This document shows positions 1 through 10,706 of a stretch of DNA of 64,000 bases, one piece after another. Under the pieces are notes generated by a model. It had not been told where the DNA came from. It saw only the letters and a list, made by a program, of their open reading frames with translations, and did no database searches. Origin of the DNA: Primula veris (lineage: Eukaryota; Streptophyta; Magnoliopsida; Ericales; Primulaceae). The stretch is from contig OY821750.1 in the NCBI GenBank assembly GCA_963682055.1, positions 30,760,402 through 30,824,401 of the forward strand, read 5' to 3'. Positions within the stretch are counted from its first letter, which is position 1. Each line of letters begins with the position of its first letter. The position numbers and the translations under genes were made by a program.

Positions 1-900
1 CAATTACCATACCACATGTGTTATGTATTGTTACGGTGTACAAAAACAAATACTCACAAGTGTTTTAACCAAATGAAAATTAAACTCTTTCATTTTAATC
101 TAAGTATTTTTTTCATGAAAAAACTTACATCTAGATTTTTTAGACTAAAATAACCATTATTTTTCGTTGTTAAAAGAGAAATCATAAATAAAAAAGTTAA
201 ATAATTCAGCAACGTACGCACATAACTAATAAGTATATAAGTGTGAAAAGATAAACTAAATTGGCTTAAATTCTTATTTCTTAATATAAATTATATATTT
301 AATTTTTATTAATTGGTATATATATAATATGGTAATTGTACAATAGTGGTACAATATCGTTGTATTTTAAAAACGATTATCATTACCATACCGCCGTGAT
401 TGAGTACTAGCGTACCACATTCAAAGTACTAGCGGTAATGGTACAAAACGATAATAATACAAGCAGGTATTTGGTTTGTATAATACGGTATAAAAATTCA
501 AACCTAATTATCAGTTCACTTAATAAACAAACGGTATATTTTTATTTATTTCAGTTTGTTTTACAAATAACCGAACATGAACCGAACGGTTAACGATATT
601 TAAGTTCCCGGTTAAATTTTTGTAGCTTAGTATTTTATTACCAAAAAAAACTAGTTAAAAAAAATCATTTATCGGTTTATTTGCTTGAAAGTCACAAAAC
701 TAAAAAATGAAAATTTTGACAAATTGATCTAAAAACAAATTGAAATAAAACTAAAACTAAAAAGATGTGGGCTATGATTTGAAATAAATGAAACACAAAA
801 TGGAAAACTAATAAAAATTGAAATAAAATTTATCAAGGATAGAAAAGTGTAACGTTTTTTCATATCAATTTCATTTCATTACCAAAATTTGATCGAATTT
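1..900. other. Intergenic AT-rich sequence
   Basis: No supportable gene. A loose inverted arrangement surrounds 370-460: the motif GTACTAGCG occurs twice, with ATTACCAT on one side and its complement ATGGTAAT on the other. This may be an old transposon end, but no target duplication was identified. Confidence 0.5.
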
Positions 901-1029
901 AGTTTAATAAAAAGAGAGATGACATGTTTCTCTCTCATCCCCATCTCTCCTACTGTCGCAGGTAATCTTTTTTTATATTTTTTTTTAATCTGTGTCTTTT
1001 TTAGAGAAAGTTTTTAAGTTTTTTTTGGA

Positions 1030-1396
1030 GCTAAATTAACTTAAATGGTTTGTTTGATTTAAGTTTTTAATTTTATTTTTTTTTTAGCTAAATTAACTTA
1101 AATGGTTTGTTTGATTTAAGTTTTTAAGTTTTTTTTGGAGCTAAATTAACTTAAATGGTTTGTTTGATTTAAGTTTTTAAGTTTTTTTTTTGAGCTAAAT
1201 TAACTTAAATGGTATGTTTGATTTTATTTTTTAAGTTTTTTTTGCAGCTAAATTAACTCAAATGGTTTGTTTGATTTAAGTTTTTAAGTTTTTTTTGGGA
1301 GCTAAATTAACTTAAATGGTTTGTGTGGTTTGAGTTTTTAAGTTTTTTTTGGAGCTAAATTAACTTAAATGGTTTGTTTGGTTTAAGTTTTTTTTT
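1030..1396. repeat. Tandem repeat, seven copies of a 53-57 bp unit
   Basis: The block GCTAAATTAACTTAAATGG starts at 1030, 1087, 1140, 1194, 1247, 1301 and 1354, so the spacing is 57, 53, 54, 53, 54 and 53 bp. Each copy continues with GTTTGTTTGATTTAAG and a T-rich spacer. Copies differ by a few substitutions and by T-tract length, so the array is a recent minisatellite. It lies in the possible leader intron of the gene starting at 3002. Confidence 0.93.
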
Positions 1397-1632
1397 TGTT
1401 TCTTAGCTGGGACTTTATTTATTTTGATAATATTAAAGACGGGTTTTCTGTTTTTTGCCTTGAATATTGTTTCTTAAGGTTTTAATTTAGGCCTTATTTT
1501 GGTTTAAGCTTTTTCTCAAGTTTTTGTTTTTTTAAGCTGGGACTGTATTTTTTTTATAATATTAGAGATGGGTTTTCTGTTTTTTGCCTTAAATATTGGT
1601 TCTTAAGATTTCAATTTAGGCCTGATTTGGTT
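1381..1632. repeat. Direct duplication of about 130 bp
   Basis: Two copies at an offset of about 130 bp share GCTGGGACT, a GATAATATTA-like run, GGGTTTTCTGTTTTTTGCCT, a TTCTTAAG motif and AATTTAGGCCT. The first follows directly on the last unit of the 54-bp array. The copies differ by several substitutions and small indels. Confidence 0.8.
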
Positions 1633-3001
1633 CCTTTTTGCTAAAAAAGTCAGACCAATTTGGTTGATCAGCTTAAAAGATATATTTTTTTGTATCAGCA
1701 AAATAAAAATTCTCAAGTTTAGTACTAAATTAGCAAATGATAATTGTAAAGTCAATATTTTCGAAAAGAATGAAACGCTTGTAGTTGTAAGCTGAATGAA
1801 TCAGAAATTTCTCTTATTGCAGATTTTAAGCTCACTTTTTTCGAATATTTTTTGCTTAAACATTGGAATGCATTTGGTTAACTTAATCAGGTCAAAAGCT
1901 GAGTTTTTTTGGGTCTTTTTTACTTCTAAACTTGCTTGAAGCTTTAAAATGAATGAACCCAGCTTTTTTCTTATATAAAAAGTAAAGATTACCTGATTAA
2001 TAGCTGCAATAAAACAAGTCTTTAGTGGTTAATTTCATTTCAAGAATAAAAAGCTAGCAGGGTTTCGGAATTCATGCGCAAATTTTAGCTATATGGACGG
2101 GGTGCGGTTGCAGATTGAGAAAAAACTGGGTTCATATGACTTAAACATAATACTATCTTTTTATAGCGAAAATTGCAGAAAATGTTAGTTTTAAGGTGAC
2201 CAGACCAACCAAATGCAACTGCAGCTTATGCGGGAAAGCATCAGCAAATATGTTGAGCCTTTAGTCAGCAAACAAGCAATGCCGAAATGTGTGTAAAGAT
2301 TGTAGCTTTTGTCTAATTTACTATGGCTTTATTGCTAACAATGGGATTATGATGGGGAATAATGAAGTTGAAACTGTTTAAAATTTCCACAACCATGTAT
2401 AGCTTAAACAAGTTAACAACTCAGCACAGGAACAGAGAATTTGTAATCTCAATTATTTAATATCTAATGGACATGTTTAGACAAGCCTTTTTGTTGTAAT
2501 GGAAACATGCTGCTTTGCTTTACACTAGGTTTAAAAGAAATACAGAAGTCATCGGAGTATTTAATTAGCATCCTTGGAGTGAAGATTTGTCAGGCATATT
2601 TTAGTTGGAAATTCTGGTACTGTAAAGCATTTTTGTCGTTAAAATTCGAACTGTAATAGTATTTGTTACTTAGTTAAATACAGTTGAAATAAAAAATCCA
2701 TTGTCCCAATTGTTATTTTTTTTAATAGTGATGTAAGCATAGAGTTAGAGTAACATGTTAAAACCTTGTACAAACACATGTAATAATAACATCCCATGCA
2801 TTGCTTTTCCCTTAAAGTAGATAGAATACATAAATTGTTACCAATTAGGAGTCTGTACAACTTTATTCATGTCTATATCCAAGATCACCATCACAATTTT
2901 AACTAATGTACGTTCAAGTAGCACGAACAGTGACTTGGCATTTTTCATCTGTGATGTTGACTTGAATTTCTCAGCATGTAATAGGTTATCGCCACATTGG
3001 C

Positions 3002-6000
3002 ATGGGATTTGGAATCAGCTTCCCGTTTTGCTTCTCCAGAACAAGATTTCAAATTAGACCGTCACCTTCTATTACTACTTATGAGAAGTCGTCAAATTTT
3101 AACACAAACGCTGAATTTATCCAAACCAAATCAGCTAGCAGTGAAATCCCGGTTATTTCCGACTGCTTCAGGTTTTTTTACTTTCACTGTTTTTTCAGTA
3201 CCTGAATTTTGTTTCTACTTTATTGTCTTAACTTTTTTTATAGCGAGCTGCATAGGGAGCTTTAATTTTCTTCGCAGAGCTCAGTCAGCTGAATATGTGA
3301 TTTTACTGTATATTAAATTTGATACTATGTTTTTCAAGTTAGGCCTTTGTGATTGAAGCTGCACAAACCAAAAGGAATACTTTACTTGCATATTCCTAAT
3401 ATTTTTATAATAAGTGAATTCATGTATGTTATGGTTGCCAAAAAGCAGCAGTAGGAAAAAACCATGGCTTACGCACAGGAGTTTCAATTGTTTACTTTTT
3501 TGCTTTTAAAAGGATACAAAAAGGAAGAAACTAAGAAGAACTTGAAGAGAAAAGAAATTACTAAATAGGTTGGTATTAGCTCAAAGGTTCTTGCAGGATC
3601 TATCACATGAAAAACTAAGCGATGCTCTTCAGAAAAGTTCTAAGAAACTATTTGAATTAAAAATTTCATTTTATTTCAATTTTAAGAAACTGAGCATTAC
3701 GCTTGAATTTTTTTAGTCAGTTAGTTTCCCCTAAAATTGATAGCTTTCCCCTTTTTTCCCTTGGCCCCAAGCCAACAGGAAGCTGATGATGATACCCCCC
3801 CTGAAAAAAATTCATCTGTTGCAGGTTTCTCCTTAGCCTTCTCTTTATGTTTACTTTTACATCTTCATATTGTTTTTGTTATGCACAAATTATTAATCAA
3901 TTATGCATAAGAGGATAACACTCTTCATTTATATCGTATCTTTTGTCCCTCTCTCACTTTGACATATCTTTGTACACCTCCGTGTATGAATAATTAAATA
4001 TTCTTCTCTTTTTTTATTTCTTTGTACATGAAACATGAACGACGCTGTTGAAAGAATATAGAGAGGTTTTGATTGGAGACTTACGGAATCAGGCAAATAT
4101 TGCCTTATAAATTCGGATTTGAAACCAAGGCTTTGGAGTCCTTATGAAATTGTCTCAAACTTCATAGCAAAAGGCCAAATCGATGGAAGGTTTTGAGCAC
4201 AAATATAGAACACCTAAAGTTTCTAGATAGATGGTATATAAGACATTCTATTGTGAGATGGTCCATCCATTCCTTTGATGTGCTAAAATACGCATAATGC
4301 CACTTCTAATGCGATACGTGTATTCCCTTCACGTCAGATTTATGAGTGGGTCCGACATGTCGTTGCTTACTAAAATTTCTATTATATCAATCGGTAGCTA
4401 AATAAATGGATTTGTAAGAGTGACAGACAGAGAAAAATCACTAAAAACTATAACTTTTGACTCTTTCAGTATCTTTAAAATGCAACAACTTTGATCCCTT
4501 TATCTAGATTGTGAGGCATCGTATGTTTAGAATACATATGCCATTACGAAGTTGATCCGTAGATAAACATTACATTTGGTAAATGATGATAAGCCGAATA
4601 ACCTGACAAGTGTGAAGTTTTGTCTAAAAAGTCAAGAGCTATCTTAATTCCTCGTAGAATGGTATTTCATAATATTAAAGTATGCCAAATCAAAATTGTT
4701 TGTTAATAAACTTTATGAAACTTCTGTAAATATAAATTTATGTATGAATTTCTTGCCATCCTTTATTAGGGGGTATTGTAGCTTTGGGAAAGTTCGATGC
4801 CTTACATATTGGCCATCGAGAACTTGCAACTAAAGCAGCAAAGGCAGGAATTCCTTACCTTCTATCATTTGTTGGAATGGCCGAAGTTTTTGGTTGGGAG
4901 CCCCGGTATGCCCATTTTTATTATGTTCTTAATCATGGGTATTCAAGTTTCAGATAGATATGGAGCTAGCTGCTAAGTCGAAAAAGAAAAAGAAAGGTGG
5001 ATTTAGCTTTAGGTCCAACTTTGATAAAATTGTGATGGAGTGTGGTTTAGTATCTTGAAACAAGTTTATAGTTTAGAGAAGTTACATATTTCAAAGTTAT
5101 TTAGCTCGATCCAGTTCTATCTGTATTATATACATCCCTCCTGCAAGGATAATGACATAGTGACAACCTAACATTACAGTGACTTGATGTATAATTCTGC
5201 TTTGCTTGAAGAAAAGAAGTAGAAATGTTGAAAAAAGTTCATAGGCAATTAATAAATTCTTTTTCGAACTTGATGCCACAATAAAGCTGAGTGGATCCTT
5301 GAGATTGAACCTTTTGTTAACAATTGGTGTGATCAGATTTTACGGACAATATGTGTTAGTATATAAAGATTTCAATTGGTGTCTAGAAAAAATGTGTTAA
5401 GAAGGAGAATGAACCAAGGATACGGGTGGAAAAGAACCTCTTCTCCTTCTCTCTCTCTTTCTTCATTATTCTAATACCATGAAGCTTTTAGGGACCGTTT
5501 GGTCTAAGGATTTCTTGTCGAAAAAATATGGGAGAACGTCAAAATTGTGTTTTAATTCATAATTTTTGTAAAGTGGTTTTTCTTTTCCATTACAATTTTC
5601 AAAAAAAAATCATTGCACGATTACAGCATTTTTACATATTTCCATATTCAGGGCTCCAATAGTTGCCAAATGTGACAGAAAGCGAGTTCTTTCCTCGTGG
5701 GCCCCATTCTGTGGTAACATTATACCAACAGAATACGAAATTGAGTTTTCATCTGTTCGGCATTTAACCCCTCGCCAATTTGTGGAAAAGCTATCAAAGG
5801 AGCTTGGAGTTCGTGGAGTTGTGGCTGGTAATTAATTGATAAAATTTTCTGATAGTTGTAATTATAAACTAATCGGGCAACCCCCAAGTACTATGGTTGT
5901 TGATCCCCATATATTTTTGATACTTGCCATCAACCCCCAGGTACTAATCTAAGTCATGCAACCAACTCTCGAGTCCCAACTTTAAAATTAAATAAAATTT

Positions 6001-6931
6001 ATCTTTGTTGGCCTGTTTTGGTTAACTTTTGTCTTGATATATATCCATCTAGAAAGTACTCAACAAAAAAAAGGCTTTTATAGCATTTTGACAGCCAAAA
6101 TTGGCTTATAAAGCAAAAAATTGTGTTACTTGCAAACTTTTGGTTTTGGAACCCTATTTAGTTGTTAGGGTGCATAGATATTGGCAACGTACATAGAACT
6201 AAGAAAAAAATTCCCAAACAGGAACATTGAATGCAAAGTTATGCCATTTTAATGTCTGGTTGCTTGCAGAATTTAGCTAATACCTGTGGATTAATTGCAA
6301 GTATCTGAAATACATGGTGGCTATTTGCTTTACCATCATATTATACATGGGGTTATTTGCATCTTAATCATGGTAATCATTCATCAAATATTGTAACCTA
6401 ACGGCTTATGTTATAGGTGAAAACTACCGATTTGGGTACAGAGCGGCTGGTGATGCGTCAGAGCTAGTCAAACTGTGCGAAGACTATAAAATGGACGCAT
6501 TTATAATAAAATCTGTTATGGATTATAATCAAGATTTGAGAATTTTAGGTTCTAACGACTCAAAAGAAAGAGGACAAGTTTCATCAACTCGTGTTCGCCA
6601 TGCTCTAGCTATTGGAGATATAGAATATGTGTCGGAGCTTTTGGGTCGAAATCACCGACTGATACTAATGGTAAAAGATCAAGGATGGTTTAGTAGCAAC
6701 AAATATAAAGTTTCTGTTCGAAAATCTTGTATGTTAAATCTTCCACCAAAGCAAGGGATTTATGAGAGTTGTTCTTTATTTATTGGAACCAACAACTTTG
6801 TACCTTGCAAAGTAACCATTGATGATAGCCATATTCATTTGCAGTTGGATGATATTATTACATGTAATCGCATCGTTTCACAAGAATTCCAGTGTGTTGG
6901 TATTGACTTTGGCAGATTAGCAGATTCATAG
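3002..6931 (+). CDS. RIBF: FAD synthetase (FMN adenylyltransferase), plastid type, five exons
   Basis: Exons: 3002-3171, 3772-3824, 4770-4905, 5652-5827, 6417-6931; introns are GT-AG and the phases join into 349 aa. Plant RibF-type proteins transfer AMP from ATP to FMN to make FAD in plastids. The HIGH motif of the nucleotidyltransferase fold is at residues 87-90, within [21 protein letters not shown] (from residue 179) and SSTRVR (234-239), followed by a GD...LLGR segment, match the family. Residues 1-56 are rich in Ser, Thr and Arg and poor in acidic residues, fitting a transit peptide; the segment [11 protein letters not shown] across the first intron also resembles plant homologues. As in the plant enzymes, there is no C-terminal riboflavin kinase domain. 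ATG 3002 is chosen because it gives the transit peptide in the correct phase. The longest intron is 945 bp. Internal exons are very secure; exon 1 slightly less so. Confidence 0.9.
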
Positions 6932-8385
6932 AATAGTTCTTCTTGATATTTTTGTAGAAGCAGAGACAGAAACGTGGTACTGTAACAAATACAATTTACA
7001 TCAATTGATAGAGAAGAAAGTTGATTTTCCACTTTCGTTTCTTATATTTTGGTTTTGGGATCAAATTGTGAAAGTGATATACCAGAATATCAGGTAGCAA
7101 GACATATTGCAGGTCCAGTTAGTACTTCATATTGTCGCGCTTATTCAGATTGGTTGAACGCCTGAAAAAAAAATATATGTGAGTAACTCTTCATATAGTT
7201 GGTTTTTGTCCTTGTTTATGTTCATAGAATTGGTTGGATTTGGATGGGAGCATTTGGAATGATTTTGATGTCGAAAGTGAATTTTAATGGTAAACTATCT
7301 TTGAGTTCAATAATATTTGTACAGTTAGAAATTTCTGCTACTTAAAGAACTGCAGAGTTTGAACCTCTGTTTATACATCTTTAATCCCTCAATAGAATTT
7401 TTGGTATAAAAAAGATGAGTTTTAAGATGCAACCCCAAGTCTCAAATATTGAAACTAATGTTTTCTTGTTAAAGTTTGAACTTGTGTTTGCTACTGTGTT
7501 ATTTATTTATTGATAAGGTCACAAGACTGTTGTGCTTGGGGTGTAAACACAGTGACAGAGACTAAATGGAGCGACTTTGGTGAGTACTGATGGAAGATCG
7601 TTTTTTGTATTTTTGCAGAAGTAATCTGGATTGGTCTCCTTTCCCTGCAATCGAAACAATATTTATGTATATATATGGAATGGCAAAAGCACGGGTTGCT
7701 TGTAATCATACATTGCTGACCAAGGTAATTTATATGCGAAGAATGATGATTAATGAAAGCTGGTGCACCACAATTTATGTCGAATGGTCCTCTAATGATT
7801 ATTTTGGTGTAGATTGTTGGATTTCTTTTGAATGTAAGATATTGATGTGATTTTAATCTATTCATTCAAGGCTGTTGGATTTAAATAGATTTGACAAAAG
7901 TTGGTGTTTTGAGGATCTCCTGGCTTTGCTTTGAGTTTTTTTTAGTTAATCATAATTACAAAACATAAACTGAACAGGTTTTTTCATTTTGACCTATTAG
8001 TGTATTGTTTTTCTTGTTTCCTCAGATTTTCTTGAATATTTGACATACCTCACATTTTGTGTGTTGACTTGGGGGGCTCATAGTTGAGTTCTATAGGTGA
8101 TATAATTCTGCAAAGAATCATCATGACTCCATTAAAAAAATTAATTATTGTGTGAATTAAGTCATTTCACAGTTATTCTTTTAATTTTGCTCTGTAGTAA
8201 CAAAGATTGCTTACAGAATTGATGAGTTCTTTTATTTGCTATTGGCATTTATGAAAACGAAAATGTTATGATTCTTTGGTCAAAACATAATACTTATATT
8301 TTTTTATATTGGTGATCTCTATTTTTTTTTTTCCATTTTAGTACCCCAATTGGTCGTATTATACAAAGTCACTTGATCTAATGGA
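6932..8385. other. 3' flank of FAD synthetase, no further gene seen
   Basis: This holds the 3' UTR of the FAD synthetase gene and AT-rich intergenic DNA. An 86-codon open frame at 7590-7850 resembles no family I recognise and has no clear coding bias. I see no RNA gene here. Confidence 0.5.
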
Positions 8386-8504
8386 ATCGGAGTTGCTGAA
8401 GCTCGAGCAACTTTAGTGGCTGAAGTTGCCACGTTAACCGTTGTATTGAAATTCAACGACTTAGGTTTTATGGAAGTTTTTTTCCTTCATTTTTGCTTCA
8501 GCCG
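8386..8504 (+). pseudogene. Possible RNase H-like (RVT_3) fragment of a retroelement
   Basis: One open frame reads GVAEARATLVAEVATL, then KFNDLGFMEV. The pattern of an AEA helix followed by a helix ending in DLGF and then a strand resembles the middle of the plant non-LTR RNase H (RVT_3) domain. About 40 codons remain; the frame is cut at 8505 by a Tourist-like MITE. The call rests on pattern only, and no catalytic Asp pair is complete. Confidence 0.3.
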
Positions 8505-8507
8505 TTA

Positions 8508-8878
8508 GAGCAAGCACTATTGGTTCCTCAAAACCTATTTTTACTTAAATTTTGAGAAAGTTTACCGAAAACTGTTTGATTTTGTTGCACCTACGAGTTC
8601 CTTATAACTTTCTTCTAATTTTGAAAAACCATTTTCTTCCTCGTATAAGAAAAAACAAATTGTCCCTCAAATTTTCTCTATCGTCTACTAATTCACTTTC
8701 TACCACAAGTATATATATTATATAACAAAAGAAAGATAAAAGAAACTAATAAATAAAAATAAGAAAATGAATAGGAAAACTGAATTATTGTATAAATATG
8801 AAGTCATTTAAAATGGAAAATGTGATGTTTTTATTCAAAATATAAAAAAATATATAAAGGAACTTATAGGGGTTGCTC
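8508..8878. mobile_element. Tourist-like (PIF/Harbinger) MITE, TTA target duplication
   Basis: The ends form imperfect terminal inverted repeats: GAGCAAGCACTATTGGTTCC on the left, and the right end read in reverse as GAGCAACCCCTATAAGTTCC. TTA flanks both sides (8505-8507 and 8879-8881), the usual 3-bp target of PIF/Harbinger elements. Length is 371 bp and the interior is AT-rich without coding capacity. Confidence 0.75.
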
Positions 8879-8949
8879 TTAGAACTTCAAACACAGTAAC
8901 TTCAGCTACTGAAATTGATTTATAACTTGAGCAAATTGTTAGACCCTCA

Positions 8950-9280
8950 GGCCTCGTTTGTTTGAGGTTGTATTGGAGTGTGATTAGGGTGGATGATATT
9001 AGAAATACCGTCGGGCCCATAAATACCGTGTTTGGTACGAAATGTGAAGGCGGGACTATTAGTAATATGTGATTATAAATGATGAGAAATGAGGTATTTG
9101 GAGTAATAGTGGGGTGTCTTATTGAGAAATTGGGGTATTTGAAATAAATTGTGTATGGTATATATATATTAAAATCATATATATAAATATATATATATAT
9201 ACTTTGCAAGTTTATTTATTACAGATATAAATGTAAATTTGTAAAATAGTCCAACCTCAGTAAAAAACAAACAAACGCTT
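8950..9280. mobile_element. Possible MITE with imperfect inverted ends
   Basis: CGTTTGTTTGAGGTTG at 8955-8970 is mirrored at 9252-9277 by CAACCTCAG, a short spacer and AACAAACAAACG. The interior is AT-rich and non-coding. No target duplication was identified, so class and exact ends are open. Confidence 0.4.
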
Positions 9281-9575
9281 CATTCATTGATATTTCATGT
9301 ATATACTATTAATTCCATCTTCATTTCTTATCTCGCCATAGTGCGAAAGTATTCATAGTCCCGTTACTACTAATACCGAAGGTATTCGATTGTTTATCAG
9401 AATTCTTCTCACATGATTGCACTTAACTAGCTTCTGTTAAGAATAAAAGTAACTATGTCGATTTACAAACTTACAATTATGTCATTCCTAAGAAAAACAA
9501 TTTTGATATATACATGCATACATGCAAATAGCATTTTTTTTTTTTATAGAGAATACTCATATAGTATGACTTACA

Positions 9576-10018
9576 TGGCTGCAAATGAATCGGGTTGTTA
9601 ATAAACAATTTCGGGTTCGTTCATTTACAAATGAGTTGAGTCTGAACAAAATAATAAGTATCGTGAGCAGATTCTGGCTTGTTTAAAAGCTCATTTAATT
9701 ATTTGAATATATTTTTTTTCATATATTCCTGCTTATATACGTAAAATTTATCAAATATATAATGTTGATGGTCGATAATACTCTTCATTTTATGTAATAA
9801 ATTCTTTTCTTTTTTTAAAACTTGATTTTGTCTAAGTAAAAAAGATTTTTTAACCGAACCGATGCTAAACTTTTTCGAAAACATGTTCAGACATGGTCCG
9901 TGATCAGACTCAGCTCGAGCTCGTCTATAAATGAGCCGAGTCTGAACAAGATCTTATGGCTCATTTAGTAAGCAAGCGCAACGTTAACAGAGTTAGACCC
10001 GTCTCATTTGCACCCTTG
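9576..10018. mobile_element. hAT-like MITE, old copy
   Basis: The left end TGGCTGCAAATGAATCGGGT pairs with the right end, which in reverse reads AAGGGTGCAAATGAGACGGG. Such GTGCAAATGA ends are typical of non-autonomous hAT elements. Internally, GAGTCTGAACAA follows each terminal ATGAG block. The 8-bp flanks GACTTACA and GTACCACA agree at only four positions, so the insertion is old or the ends are off by a base or two. Confidence 0.55.
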
Positions 10019-10104
10019 GTACCACACATCAATAAATCTTAGTTACCAAATAGTTAAAATTCAATAAAAACTATAAAAATTGGACTAAATGTTAAAATAA
10101 TACC

Positions 10105-10470
10105 CAAGCTATCAGTTTTTAGTGATTTGTTATCCCGCCTAACACACTTTCTAATTTGGTACCAAATCTATACATTTTCACTCCAATTAAGGGATTCAGT
10201 CCACCTCCGATCATTTTAACCCTATTAACTCAAGTATACTAAGTAGCAGTTTCATTCTAAACTATTTAATACAAGAGTTTAACCTTTCACATATGTTATT
10301 AATAGTATGCGTTAAATAGCAGTGATCGGAGATGGGTGAAGTCCCTTAATTATACTAAAAACGAATAGTATGGCTATCAATTTAGAAATTGTGTTAGGTT
10401 AAGTATCAAATAGAATGAAAGCGTATAAGTTGAGTAACAAATCAAAAAAAGTGTCGGGAGGTTGTATACC
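10105..10470. mobile_element. Fold-back MITE just upstream of the CCCH gene
   Basis: Long imperfect inverted arms: CCTAACACACTTTCTAATTTG in the left arm is mirrored by CAATTTAGAAATTGTGTTAGG, and AATTAAGGGATT with CCTCCGATCA by TGATCGGAGA with TCCCTTAATT. It lies about 240 bp before the CCCH ATG. Copies of the motif TTAGTTACCAAA flank it (about 10039, 10518 and 10578). Class uncertain; length and structure resemble Mutator-type or fold-back MITEs. Confidence 0.6.
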
Positions 10471-10706
10471 AAATCGCTAAATGTCAAGCATTTTTCTCAT
10501 AAAAAAACTAAAAAAATTAGTTACCAAATTGTTAACATTTACACCCTATGGACCTAAATTATAAAAAATCAAAAGCTTAGTTACCAAAATTGTTAAAATT
10601 CAATAAAATTGCTAAACATTTCTTTACACATATAAGTAATATAAATTCTGTATCTATTATTATTATTATTATTATTAATCATTTTTTTTTCTCTCTAAAA
10701 ATAAAA

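Larger units (their letters stand above)
901..3001 (+). promoter_or_regulatory. Possible 5' leader exon and leader intron of the FAD synthetase gene
   Basis: A pyrimidine-rich stretch (CTCTCTCATCCCCATCTCTC, about 931-950) is followed by CGCAG and a good donor, GTAATC, at about 961. No coding exon is visible from there to the ATG at 3002. This looks like a short untranslated first exon and a leader intron of about 2 kb, which is common in plants. It is inferred from composition and the donor only; the acceptor was not determined. Confidence 0.3.

Noticed and set aside
2869..3356. Alternative starts at 2869 and 2997 for the FAD synthetase first exon
   Set aside because: They are in other frames and do not join in phase to exon 2; ATG 3002 gives a transit-peptide-like start and the correct splice.
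7503..7865. Opposed open frames of 86 and 120 codons downstream of FAD synthetase
   Set aside because: The two strands are open together, neither shows a family pattern, and the FAD synthetase coding sequence already ends properly at 6931.
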